From the NCBI RefSeq assembly GCF_003710935.1, contig NZ_RHHS01000027.1, positions 1 to 64,000 of the forward strand: a stretch of 64,000 bases of DNA. The letters run 5' to 3'. A model generated the notes under the pieces. That model did no database searches. It had not been told where the DNA came from and saw only the letters and a program-made list of their open reading frames with translations. Positions 1 to 7,997 of the stretch are shown piece after piece. Each line of letters opens with the position of its first letter. The first letter of the stretch is position 1. The DNA comes from Brevibacillus gelatini (GTDB lineage Bacteria > Bacillota > Bacilli > Brevibacillales > Brevibacillaceae). The translations under genes and the position numbers were made by a program.

Positions 1-27
1 CGTTTACACAAAAATCTTGAAAGACTC

Positions 28-612
28 CTATTCCATTTTGTACTTAATGGAAACTTCTTCATTCAACTTGTCAAACTGAGGAAAGTTATAATGTTTAAAT
101 TCGTCCTTGTACGCGTAATTCAGACTTTTACTTGCTTCATCGAGAGGAAACTTGCCCTGGATCACGCCCAAGGGGGCCAGGTTGTTAAAATAGGTGTTTT
201 TCTTCAGGAATAAAACATACTTCTTTTCATTTTGCATCAGGCGATAACCTTCAATCGTCCGCTGCTGTTTTCCGATGACACCGTCTTTTATGATGATACT
301 AGGCTCCCAGACCTCGACTTCATCGCCGACAGCGAGCTTTTCATCCAAATTATTTTTAAATATTTTTTGAACCTTCACCATTCTTTTTGTGGAATAATCA
401 TCAATTTCGCCATTTTCATGATACCTGATATAGTTTTCAGTCTTATTCGTTGCTTCTCCAATAATAATCAGGTCGGCATCTTTCTCCAAATCCTTTACGC
501 TCTCATACACAGTAACGGAAGCGTGAGAGTTTCTCACTTCTACCTGATTGTCCAGGTAAACGTATCCAGCTACAAGCGAAGTTGTGAAAGCCATTACAAT
601 TTTTCCTAACAT
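28..612 (-). CDS. hypothetical exported or membrane-anchored protein
   Basis: A 194-residue protein that I do not recognise. The chosen ATG at 612 follows GGAGGG with good spacing, and an in-frame upstream start at 639 lacks such a site. The N-terminus (MLGKIVMAFTTSLVAGYVYL) is a short hydrophobic segment after one lysine, so a signal peptide or anchor is likely. The rest is polar and lysine-rich, with a stretch VTVYESVKDLEKDADLIIIGEA near residues 32-53 followed by what looks like a beta-rich domain. Proteins of this general type, with a DADLIIIGE-like segment, occur as uncharacterised Bacillus exported proteins (loose family impression). It is the only gene on this side of the terminator at 700-751, so it is probably monocistronic. 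No function is assigned. Confidence 0.7.
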   Translation of the reverse strand: MLGKIVMAFTTSLVAGYVYLDNQVEVRNSHASVTVYESVKDLEKDADLIIIGEATNKTENYIRYHENGEIDDYSTKRMVKVQKIFKNNLDEKLAVGDEVEVWEPSIIIKDGVIGKQQRTIEGYRLMQNEKKYVLFLKKNTYFNNLAPLGVIQGKFPLDEASKSLNYAYKDEFKHYNFPQFDKLNEEVSIKYKME

Positions 613-699
613 GTTTGTTTCCCTCCAGGTAACGTCCATCTATTTTTTTATGAGTTTCAAAACCAATGGCAAGAAGCTACACAAGCTCTGACCTGAGAA

Positions 700-751
700 C
701 CAAAACAAAAAACACTCTCCCGCCCTCACGCACCAAGGCAAGTCAGAGTGT
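700..751 (-). terminator. rho-independent terminator of the RacA-like gene
   Basis: Read on the minus strand, ACACTCT (751-745) and AGAGTGT (718-712) can pair across a GC-containing loop, followed by a T-rich run (711-700). It lies downstream of the minus-strand MerR/RacA-like gene. Confidence 0.55.
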
Positions 752-817
752 CATGGTTTTGCATGGACCTCACGAACAAGCAAACAAAACCGCAGAAACC
801 GCTTCCTGCCGCTACAC

Positions 818-1408
818 CTAACTCAACCGAAACAACTTATGCCAAATAGACGTCTTCCGCTCGGCGTCCTTGAGCTTGGCCAACTGCACTTTGGCGTCCA
901 GGATGTCGTTCATCGCTTTGGTCAGGCGGCGGTCGCGTTCCTTGAGGCTGCTGCGGATGTACGCCTCCTGCTTTTCCAGGCGCGCGAGCAGCGCCTGCTG
1001 GGTTTCATCCTGTTGCTTCACATGCAGCGCCAGAGCGTGCAGCTTTTCGTCGATGGCGTCCAATGCTTCCAGCGCATCTTCAACTGCGGCGGGATGAGAA
1101 GCAGGGGCCAGAGCAACAGCCGTTTCGCGTTGCGCTGCTTCTGTGCCGTTCTGGCTGACGATCATTTGCGCTGCTTCTTCCAGAGGGATGAGCTGATCCT
1201 TGGTCAGTTCGTAAAAGCGGGTCAGGCAGGACACATCCAGCTGGCGGTATTCGCGCCGATTTTGATTGTCCCGCAGGAACCAATAGCCGTGCTGCTCCAG
1301 CAGCATACTCCACTTGCGGAGTGTGCTCGCACCGATCCCGAGCATCTCGGCGACTTCCCTGCCGCTATAGGTACGCTCTCTGGCTACAAGTTCAATGACT
1401 TCTCCCAT
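818..1408 (-). CDS. MerR-type HTH DNA-binding protein, RacA/DUF3967-like
   Basis: A 196-residue protein. Residues about 8-45 (YSGREVAEMLGIGASTLRKW) form a MerR-type winged helix-turn-helix. After a linker rich in alanine and glutamate comes a long predicted coiled coil (about residues 105-185, KEAYIRSSLKERDRRLTKAM region) and a basic tail. This architecture is that of RacA-like and DUF3967 proteins, some of which organise chromosomes at sporulation; which role applies here is inference. The ATG at 1408 is preceded by GGAGGG at ideal spacing. The longer open frame to 1663 reads into the divergent upstream region and lacks a ribosome site. The gene is divergent from the small gene at 1662. Confidence 0.75.
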   Translation of the reverse strand: MGEVIELVARERTYSGREVAEMLGIGASTLRKWSMLLEQHGYWFLRDNQNRREYRQLDVSCLTRFYELTKDQLIPLEEAAQMIVSQNGTEAAQRETAVALAPASHPAAVEDALEALDAIDEKLHALALHVKQQDETQQALLARLEKQEAYIRSSLKERDRRLTKAMNDILDAKVQLAKLKDAERKTSIWHKLFRLS

Positions 1409-1661
1409 GCTTATCCCTCCTGCCGCACATGAATTTCCTGTTTTACCCTTTCTGTGCGTAACAACAATTTCCTTTTGGAATCGTGCGACAAATTCCTGCA
1501 CGGTTCGAATGATGTGCTGTTGAACTCGTCTTTTTGCCCGTTGTACGCGCAAGTTGGACAAATGACGGACGGGTACAAGTACATTTTCAGTTTGTCTGTG
1601 TATTTGCTCAGTAGGGCTATGCCAAATGTACATAGGATGCTTACAGAAGGAGGGATTGACC

Positions 1662-1856
1662 ATGGCATTCAGAGATCAGGTGAAACGCTTTGAAGGGAAA
1701 AACGTAAAGGTTGAGACTGTAAATGGCAACTTTTTCGGCAAGCTGATCGAAGTAAAATCCAGCACCATTATTCTGCGTGAGCATGATAACAATCGTCGCA
1801 CGATCATTCGTGATTCGCAAATTATTGCCGTTACAGAACACGACCACAACTGCTAA
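1662..1856 (+). CDS. small DUF2642/Sm-like barrel protein
   Basis: A 64-residue protein starting at the ATG after GAAGGAGGG; an upstream in-frame ATG at 1626 lacks a ribosome site. The sequence KNVKVETVNGNFFGKLIEV...TIILRE...IIAVTEHD has the alternating beta pattern of small SH3/Sm-like barrels found in Bacillus DUF2642 (YuzF-type) proteins, often linked with the spore or cell surface. The family assignment is tentative. It is followed at 145 bp by the YtkL-like hydrolase gene on the same strand. Start confidence is high, function low. Confidence 0.7.
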   Translation: MAFRDQVKRFEGKNVKVETVNGNFFGKLIEVKSSTIILREHDNNRRTIIRDSQIIAVTEHDHNC

Positions 1857-2000
1857 GTTTAGGAGTTGTTCCTCAGGCTGTCGAGCGATCGACGGCCTCT
1901 TCCTTTGTTTTCCCGGTGTGCACAGATGGATTTTATTCCCGCCCCCGCACATGGTAACATGGTAGAGGAACAAACCAATGATGAGAGGGCAGGGGATACC

Positions 2001-2696
2001 ATGTTGGAAATCCGGTTTCACGGACATTCATCCGTACAGTTGACCAGTGAAGGTCATTCGATCATGATTGACCCGTTTATTTCGGGAAATCCGCTGGCAA
2101 AAACGACGCTTGCGGACATCCGCGTCCAGTACATCCTGCTGACGCACGGACACCAGGACCATATTCTCGACGCAGTCGAGCTGGCAAAGGCGAACGATGC
2201 CACCATCGTTGCGACGCACGAGCTGGCTACATACCTTGGCTGGCAAGGTGTAAAAACCGTTTCGATGAACCTGGGCGGCTCCGTGACACTGCCATTTGGC
2301 AAAGTGAAAATGACACAGGCGTTCCACAGCTCCGGCGTCGTGCTGGATGACCAGCAGCAGATCGTCTACATGGGGATGCCAGGCGGCTTTGTGATCGAGT
2401 TGGGCGGCAAGACGATCTACCACGCGGGGGATACAGGGCTGTTTGGCGACATGAAGCTGATTGGAGAGCGCCACAATATCGACCTGGCGTTTTTGCCAAT
2501 TGGAGATGTATTTACAATGGGGCCGGAGGATGCTGCGATTGCCGCCGAGTGGCTCGGCGCCGACTACGTCGTGCCGATTCATTACGATACGTTCCCGCCG
2601 ATCAAACAGGATGGAGAGGCGTTTGTTGCGACTCTGGCGGAAAAAGATATTCGAGGCAAGGCTCTCAAGCCGGGCGAGATTTTGCGCCTGCCGTAG
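2001..2696 (+). CDS. ytkL: metal-dependent hydrolase, UPF0173 family (YtkL)
   Basis: A 231-residue metallo-beta-lactamase-fold protein of the UPF0173/YtkL family, close to the usual length (about 226-230). Visible metal-site motifs are FHGHSS at residues 5-10, THGHQDH in the first third (the HxHxDH signature), YHAGDTG past the middle and VPIHYDTFP near the C-terminus. The native substrate of the family is not established; the fold implies hydrolysis at a dinuclear metal centre in the cytosol. The ATG at 2001 follows a purine-rich GGCAGGGGATACC. An open frame extends upstream to 1866 but that part resembles no family member. A strong terminator follows at 2771-2813. Confidence 0.93.
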   Translation: MLEIRFHGHSSVQLTSEGHSIMIDPFISGNPLAKTTLADIRVQYILLTHGHQDHILDAVELAKANDATIVATHELATYLGWQGVKTVSMNLGGSVTLPFGKVKMTQAFHSSGVVLDDQQQIVYMGMPGGFVIELGGKTIYHAGDTGLFGDMKLIGERHNIDLAFLPIGDVFTMGPEDAAIAAEWLGADYVVPIHYDTFPPIKQDGEAFVATLAEKDIRGKALKPGEILRLP

Positions 2697-2770
2697 CCTG
2701 CAAGAGCGCGAATCTGCTAGAGCGCACGTCTGTAGGCTGGAAATTCTGCAAGAGCACAGTCTTTTGCCAA

Positions 2771-2813
2771 AAAACCGCTTGTCCGAAAAAAACGAGACAA
2801 GCGGTTTTCCTTT
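2771..2813 (+). terminator. rho-independent terminator after ytkL
   Basis: Perfect 13-bp stem AAAACCGCTTGTC / GACAAGCGGTTTT (2771-2783 and 2796-2808) followed by CCTTTTTCC. Flanking A and T runs make it potentially bidirectional. Confidence 0.9.
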
Positions 2814-2937
2814 TTCCAGATTCGATCTAAGAAGGCAGCAGGGCAATCTCTGAAAAAATGGCATGAAAATGGTAGCGTCGCTCATAGACATGGAAATAGA
2901 AGAAAGAGAGCCTGGCAAAAAGGAGAGGAATGTCTCG

Positions 2938-3396
2938 ATGAGCTTTTTGTACCATACGCTGCTGTTTTTTGCGGTGATCGTCCTGTATTCATTGGCGAGC
3001 CTCGCCTTTCCGGGGGGCGGGGCCTGGTACGATTCGCTGACCAAGCCCGAAGGCACGCCGCCCGACCATGTGCTCGCCGTCGTCTGGCTTATTTTGTATG
3101 TGCTCATTGCCTCATCTGTCGTCATCGCTGTTCGCCGCAAGCAAATGAATGGGGAGCTTTTGCTCCTGTACGGGATAAACTGGAGTTTTCATCAGCTGTT
3201 TACGCTGTTGTTCTACAAGCTGCACGTTCCGTTTTTGGCTGCCGTCGACACGATCCTCATTTTGTACTCGACCTGGGTGCTGATCCGGGTCATTCGTCCG
3301 CTGGACAAGATTGCCTCGTCCCTGTTGATCCCGTATTTGCAGTGGAGCGTTTTTGCCATCTATCTTGCCGTTTCGTTCTGTGTGCTGAACCTGTGA
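2938..3396 (+). CDS. tspO: TspO/MBR family integral membrane protein
   Basis: A 152-residue, five-helix membrane protein of the TspO/MBR (translocator/benzodiazepine receptor) family. After helix 1 comes the family region GAWYDSLTKPEGTPPDHV, matching the usual WY..L.KP..TPP signature, except that the Trp usually found before TPP is replaced by Glu-Gly. Family members bind tetrapyrroles or other hydrophobic ligands and act in stress signalling; the ligand here is unknown. The ATG at 2938 lies 8 bases after GGAGAGG. An upstream start at 2863 would add a hydrophilic tail not expected in the family. It is convergent with mtaD, with only 11 bp between them. Confidence 0.82.
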   Translation: MSFLYHTLLFFAVIVLYSLASLAFPGGGAWYDSLTKPEGTPPDHVLAVVWLILYVLIASSVVIAVRRKQMNGELLLLYGINWSFHQLFTLLFYKLHVPFLAAVDTILILYSTWVLIRVIRPLDKIASSLLIPYLQWSVFAIYLAVSFCVLNL

Positions 3397-3407
3397 GCGG
3401 GTTCAGA

Positions 3408-4700
3408 CTACAGCCCTGCGACGAGCCGCTTTGCCCGCTCTGTGGCTTGGCGATATACGTCCTCCCAGGAGATCGTTTGCAGCGTGCGGTTTTGCATCAA
3501 AATGTTGCCGTTGACGATAGTGGTATCGACATCTGCGCCTGTCGCACTGTAGGCGATGAGCGAATGCAGGTCGTGCAGCGGGGCGAGGTGCGGTTTTTTC
3601 AGGTCGAGCAGGATGAGGTCGGCTCGTTTGCCTGGTGCCAATGTCCCTACCTCGTGATCGATCCCGAGCAGCTTCGCACTCTCGATCGTCGCCATGCGCA
3701 GCACCTGCTCGGCAGGCAGTACCGTCGGATCGCCGTAGTGCAGCTTTTGCAGCCAGGATGCCGCCTTGATTTCCGCAAACATGTCGAGCGTCGTGGCGCT
3801 GCCTGCGCCATCGGTGCCTATGCCGACAGTGACGCCTTGCGCGAGCAGCTCCGTGACAGGAGCGATGCCGCAGCCGAGCTTCAGATTGCTGACGGGATTG
3901 TGCGCGACGCCGCCTCTCATGCCGCGCAAACGTCCGATGTCCTCCCGGCTCAAGTGGACAGCGTGGGCGAGCAGGACGTGATTTTCGTGAAACGTTCCCA
4001 GTTCATGCAAATACTCGGCAGGTGTCTGGTTGTACGTCTCGCGAATTTTTTCCACTTCCTCTCGGGTTTCCGCCAGATGGATGTGCAGCGGAATCCGGCG
4101 GCTTCTGGCGAGATCGACGACTTCTTTCAGCGGCTGGGGCGGGCATGTATAAGGGGCGTGCGGGCCGAGCATGGTGGTGATTCTGCCGTCTGCCGCACCA
4201 GACCATCTGTCGACCAGATCCAGCGCTTCTGTCATGCGGCGGCCGCCGTCATCCTGCAAAAAGACGAGCCCGCGCGTCAGGGAAGCTCTGATTCCGCTGT
4301 CGCGCACGGCTTCCGCTACGGCGTCCATGTGCACGTACATGTCGGCAAAAGCCGTCGTGCCGGAGGCGATCATTTCTGCGATCCCGAGCATCGTTCCCCA
4401 GTATATGTCCTCTTGCGTCATCCGCGCTTCTGCAGGCAGCATTTTTTTGTCCAGCCAGTCCATCAGTTTCAGGTCGTCGGAAAAAGCCCGCAGCAACGAC
4501 ATGCTGGCATGATTGTGGGCGTTGACAAGTCCGGGCATGGCGACCATTTCTTTTGCGGAAATGACCATGTCAGCAGACGCTTCAATCGTCGGCGCGAGTT
4601 GCGCAATCCGCCCGTTTTCAATCAAAATGTCCCCGATCCACGGCTTTTCTTTTTCCACCATCGTCAAAATATGGCACCCTTTAATCAGTAACGTTTTCAT
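3408..4700 (-). CDS. mtaD: 5-methylthioadenosine/S-adenosylhomocysteine deaminase
   Basis: A 430-residue amidohydrolase of the MTA/SAH deaminase (TrzN/AtzB-like) subgroup. It deaminates 5'-methylthioadenosine and S-adenosylhomocysteine to the inosyl products, part of methionine salvage. Metal ligands are visible: NAHNHASMS near residue 60, HAPYTCPP near residue 180, HLAETREE near 205 and IGTDGAGSA near 290. An LLAHAVHLS segment lies between them. The N-terminal beta-sandwich and the C-terminal DLILLDL segment are complete. The start ATG at 4700 follows GGGAGGATGATTTC. A specific substrate within the family cannot be fixed from sequence alone. It is divergent from the kinase operon starting at 4983. 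Confidence 0.88.
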   Translation of the reverse strand: MKTLLIKGCHILTMVEKEKPWIGDILIENGRIAQLAPTIEASADMVISAKEMVAMPGLVNAHNHASMSLLRAFSDDLKLMDWLDKKMLPAEARMTQEDIYWGTMLGIAEMIASGTTAFADMYVHMDAVAEAVRDSGIRASLTRGLVFLQDDGGRRMTEALDLVDRWSGAADGRITTMLGPHAPYTCPPQPLKEVVDLARSRRIPLHIHLAETREEVEKIRETYNQTPAEYLHELGTFHENHVLLAHAVHLSREDIGRLRGMRGGVAHNPVSNLKLGCGIAPVTELLAQGVTVGIGTDGAGSATTLDMFAEIKAASWLQKLHYGDPTVLPAEQVLRMATIESAKLLGIDHEVGTLAPGKRADLILLDLKKPHLAPLHDLHSLIAYSATGADVDTTIVNGNILMQNRTLQTISWEDVYRQATERAKRLVAGL

Positions 4701-4925
4701 GAAATCATCCTCCCTGGATTTTTGTTCGGTTGCAAGCGTAAAGCTTGACGCGGCGGCAGAGTCAAGAGGGAAAAGCCAAGCAGGCTGATTGGGCGGATGG
4801 TGCGCTTGAGCAAGGGACTTTCGCCATTGAACAAGAATTATCTATAAATTTCGCATTCCCAAGGGATGGAAACAGCCCGCGGAATAGGGTAAAATTGGGT
4901 ATGAATAGCATTTGAGAACGGTTAA

Positions 4926-4951
4926 GGCTATTTCCGCCATGCGGAGTAGCC
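4926..4951 (+). promoter_or_regulatory. 5' leader hairpin before histidine kinase gene
   Basis: The 282-bp gap between mtaD and the kinase gene ends with a hairpin: GGCTA / TAGCC and TCCGC / GCGGA around a CAT loop, about 20 bases before the ribosome site. There is no T tract, so it looks like a leader structure rather than a terminator. The rest of the gap shows no convincing promoter match. Confidence 0.35.
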
Positions 4952-4982
4952 GTTTTCTCGTCCCAGGAGGGGAGGGGCACAA

Positions 4983-6395
4983 ATGAAAGACTTGTTGGAT
5001 CATGAATGCAGGAGCAGCCTTCTCTATCGCTCCTTTTTCGAGCAAATGGTACAAGCCGCCTTTTTGCTGGATCGATCAGGAAGCGTTTGCAGGGGCAACG
5101 CTGCCTGTGAAGCGCTGACAGGCTATTCAGCAGAAGAGTGGGAGGGCTATCCGTTTTGGAAGCTGGCCATTGAAGAGGAGCAGGAGGCGGTACGCCGTCA
5201 GACACAAAGCGCAGGAAACGGGGAGCCAATGTCCTTTTGCACCGTTTTCGCTCACAAGGCAGGTCCGCCGATCCCTGTCGAAATAACCTATGGCGCGATC
5301 CTGTCGGAAGGGGCCGCGATTGGCTACTACGCGATGGTGCAGAAGCTGTCGCAAGCCGTGGCCGGCAGCAGGGAGGCGAAAATGTGCAAGATGCTGGATC
5401 TCTCGCTGGAAGCGGCCTTTGTATACGAAGGGGGAAAACTGAAGTACGTCAACCAGTCCGGGATCAAGCTCGTGGGCGCACGAGGGTACAAGGAGCTTTT
5501 GCACTATCCGTTCACTTCCTTTTTCCACCCGCGCGACATGTCTTTGATTGAAGAAATGCAAAAGCGGCTGGAGCGGGGAGAGACAACTTCGCCGATTGAG
5601 GCGGAGCTGATTCGTCTGGACGGAACACGTACGGATGTGGAGGTTTGCGGGACATCTGTGGTCATTCAGGACAAGCTGTGCCATTACATATTGATACGTG
5701 ATGTGACAGTGCGCAAAATAACGCATGAATATTTTCAAAACTCGGAAAAACTCGCCTTGGTGGGGCAGCTGGCGGCGGGGATTGCCCACGAGATACGCAA
5801 TCCGCTGACTTCCTTGAAAGGCTTTGTCCAGCTGATGGAAAAGGACGGCATGCGAAAGCAGGAGTATTTTTCCATCATGAGCTCGGAACTGGCGCGAATC
5901 GAGCTGATCGTCAGCGAGCTGTTGGTGCTGGCGAAGCCGCACGCATCGGCGTTTGAAGTGCACGACCTGACCAACCTGATTACCCATGTTGTCACGTTAT
6001 TGGAGACAGAAGCGATTTTGCAAAAAGTAACCATTCAGGTCGCATTGGAGTCGCCGTTGCCCAAGATTCATTGTGATGAAAATCAGTTGAAGCAGGCGTT
6101 TATCAACTTTTTGAAAAACGGTATCGAGGCGACATCAGGCGGCGGGGAAATCGTCATCCGTCTCTGGTGCGAGGGAGACAAAGTCGTCATTCGCTTCGAG
6201 GACAATGGGGTAGGCATACCGGCGGAGCAGTTGTCCCGGTTGGGAGAGGCTTTCTTCACCACGAAGGAGACGGGAACCGGGCTCGGATTGATGGTCAGCC
6301 GCCGAATCATCGAAAACCATCGCGGAACATTGCAGTTGATGAGCACGCCAGGAATCGGAACGACAGTGGAGGTATGTTTGCCTGTCATCAGCTAG
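4983..6395 (+). CDS. PAS-domain sensor histidine kinase (KinA/KinE-like)
   Basis: A 470-residue cytoplasmic histidine kinase with no membrane segments. Residues about 15-120 and 130-245 are two PAS domains. The dimerisation domain has AAGIAHEIRNPLTSLKGF with phospho-acceptor His269. The ATPase domain has an N box (FINFLKNGIEA), G1 (DNGVGIP), F box (FFTTK) and G2 (GTGLGL). The layout and the HEIRNPLTSLKGF sequence are typical of Bacillus sporulation-type kinases that feed Spo0F, but no response regulator lies beside it, so the partner is inferred. The ATG follows AGGAGGGGAGGGG. It heads an apparent operon with a DUF3870 gene (34 bp later) and a GGDEF gene. Confidence 0.9.
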   Translation: MKDLLDHECRSSLLYRSFFEQMVQAAFLLDRSGSVCRGNAACEALTGYSAEEWEGYPFWKLAIEEEQEAVRRQTQSAGNGEPMSFCTVFAHKAGPPIPVEITYGAILSEGAAIGYYAMVQKLSQAVAGSREAKMCKMLDLSLEAAFVYEGGKLKYVNQSGIKLVGARGYKELLHYPFTSFFHPRDMSLIEEMQKRLERGETTSPIEAELIRLDGTRTDVEVCGTSVVIQDKLCHYILIRDVTVRKITHEYFQNSEKLALVGQLAAGIAHEIRNPLTSLKGFVQLMEKDGMRKQEYFSIMSSELARIELIVSELLVLAKPHASAFEVHDLTNLITHVVTLLETEAILQKVTIQVALESPLPKIHCDENQLKQAFINFLKNGIEATSGGGEIVIRLWCEGDKVVIRFEDNGVGIPAEQLSRLGEAFFTTKETGTGLGLMVSRRIIENHRGTLQLMSTPGIGTTVEVCLPVIS

Positions 6396-6428
6396 AGAGG
6401 GACAAAGGACAAAGGGGAGGACAAGCAG

Positions 6429-6755
6429 GTGGCTGATTGGAAAAACAGAAACACGGTGCTGACAGCGGGATTTGCGCAAATCCCAAAAGGGACGACGTTG
6501 TACGAGGTGTCCACAATGGTTGGCTGTGTGCTCATCATAGACGCCGATGACGGTGTCATATGCGACGCCAGCTTTACGTTTGTCATGGACAAGACGAGCG
6601 AGTTTTTGGTCAATCTGCTCGTGGGCAAGTCAGTGGCAGGCGGGATGCAGGAGATTACGCAGACGATCCAGGAGCGTTTTCTCGCCCCTGGCCAGGGCGC
6701 GGTTTTGCAGGCCATTCGCGCAGCAGTAGATCGCTATCATGAGAAAAAAGTGTAA
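6429..6755 (+). CDS. DUF3870 family protein
   Basis: A 108-residue protein starting at GTG (6429) behind GGGGAGGACAAGCAG. It matches the DUF3870 pattern: an N-terminal AGFAQIPKGTTLYE, a central GCVLIIDADDGVICDASFTF, and the C-terminal half KTSEFLVNLLVGKSV. Family function is unknown; members are found in Firmicutes and proteobacteria, often beside amino-acid metabolism or regulatory genes. Position between a histidine kinase and a diguanylate cyclase suggests a small-molecule sensing or modulating role, but that is only context. Confidence 0.8.
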   Translation: MADWKNRNTVLTAGFAQIPKGTTLYEVSTMVGCVLIIDADDGVICDASFTFVMDKTSEFLVNLLVGKSVAGGMQEITQTIQERFLAPGQGAVLQAIRAAVDRYHEKKV

Positions 6756-6782
6756 GCGTACCCAATAGCCGGAGGGTTGTAC

Positions 6783-7997
6783 ATGCATGATAACAACGCT
6801 GTAAGAGAAGCGTACGCAAGACAGCTGCTGGAGCGTTACAGCGGCTGGCTCAGTCGAGTTGACGCCGTGGACCAGAGGGAGATTGAAGCGGTAGCCAGCG
6901 AGATTGACACGGTGTTGTCAGCAGAAGATGGGATACGGCACAAGGAACTGTTGAAGAAAATCAGTGAACTGCGGGACAAGGTGTCCGAGATGATGTGGAT
7001 AGCGGAGCACATGAAAATTTTGCACGACCTGAGCCATATTTTTGCGAAGACGTTTGAGGAAGACAAGATTTTGTGGAAGGCGTTCGAGCTCGTTTCCCGC
7101 GTGATGAGCACCGATGCCTTTTTCATCGCCTTTTATGACGAGGGCGACAGCGAGATCAGAATCCCGATCAGCATCGACAACGGCGTCAATTACGGTCCGA
7201 TGACGATTCCGTACGGCCAGGCGATGGTCTCCAGGGTGATTGAGACACGGCAAACGATCCATATCCGAACTTTGAAGAACGAGCCGTGCGAGCCGGAAAT
7301 GATTCGCTGGGGCTGCCCGGAGATCGACACGAACACTTGTATTTTCGTGCCGCTGATGCTGGGGAATCAGATCAAGGGCGTCATTTCGGCACAGTCCTAT
7401 CGCGAGTTTGCCTACAAAAAGGAGCACGAGGAACTGTTGAAGATCATCGGCTTCCAGGTGGCGAGCGCAATCGAGACGGCGCGTCTGTACAAGCGCATGT
7501 ACCAGATGTCGTTTCAGGATGAACTGACGGGACTGGCCAACTATCGGGCGTTCCATCGCGATCTGGAAAAGTGGCTGGGAAAAGAAAACTCCCCGCTGGC
7601 GTTGATTATGCTGGATTCGGACAGCTTGAAAGCGGTGAACGATCATTACGGGCACCACGCAGGAGATGAGCTGATTAGAAGAATCGCCGAGGCGATGAAG
7701 GTCGTGGCAGGGCGGGAAAATACAGCCTACCGCTATGCGGGGGACGAGTTCATGCTGCTTTGTCCAAAGGCCACGATGAAGGAAGCGGAAGAAAAGGTGC
7801 GGGCGATCCGCGACTTTTTGCGGATGCACCCGTTATTGCAGGATAACTGCTGCATTCCGATTGCGGTCAGTGTCGGGATCGCGCGGTTTCCCGACCACAG
7901 CGACACGGCAGACGGCTTGAAGCGGGCAGCAGATGAGGCGCTGTACCGCTCCAAGCGCAGAGGAAAAAATTGTACGACCGTGTATGCGACAGGCTAG
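6783..7997 (+). CDS. GAF-GGDEF diguanylate cyclase
   Basis: A 404-residue cytoplasmic protein: an N-terminal helical region (1-80), a GAF domain (about 85-235, with the EIDTNTCIFVPLMLGNQIKGVI core) and a GGDEF domain (about 245-402). The active-site loop is AGDEF at residues 319-323, an accepted active variant of GGDEF. Mg-binding LDSDSLKAVNDHYGHHAGD and the ISVGIARFP-like segment near the end are present, so GTP to c-di-GMP activity is likely. ATG at 6783 lies 6 bases after GGAGGG; a TTG at 6777 is too close. It is third in the kinase operon. Its stop codon is shared with that of the convergent nhaC gene. c-di-GMP could be relevant to the polysaccharide cluster 4 kb away (inference). Confidence 0.9.
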   Translation: MHDNNAVREAYARQLLERYSGWLSRVDAVDQREIEAVASEIDTVLSAEDGIRHKELLKKISELRDKVSEMMWIAEHMKILHDLSHIFAKTFEEDKILWKAFELVSRVMSTDAFFIAFYDEGDSEIRIPISIDNGVNYGPMTIPYGQAMVSRVIETRQTIHIRTLKNEPCEPEMIRWGCPEIDTNTCIFVPLMLGNQIKGVISAQSYREFAYKKEHEELLKIIGFQVASAIETARLYKRMYQMSFQDELTGLANYRAFHRDLEKWLGKENSPLALIMLDSDSLKAVNDHYGHHAGDELIRRIAEAMKVVAGRENTAYRYAGDEFMLLCPKATMKEAEEKVRAIRDFLRMHPLLQDNCCIPIAVSVGIARFPDHSDTADGLKRAADEALYRSKRRGKNCTTVYATG

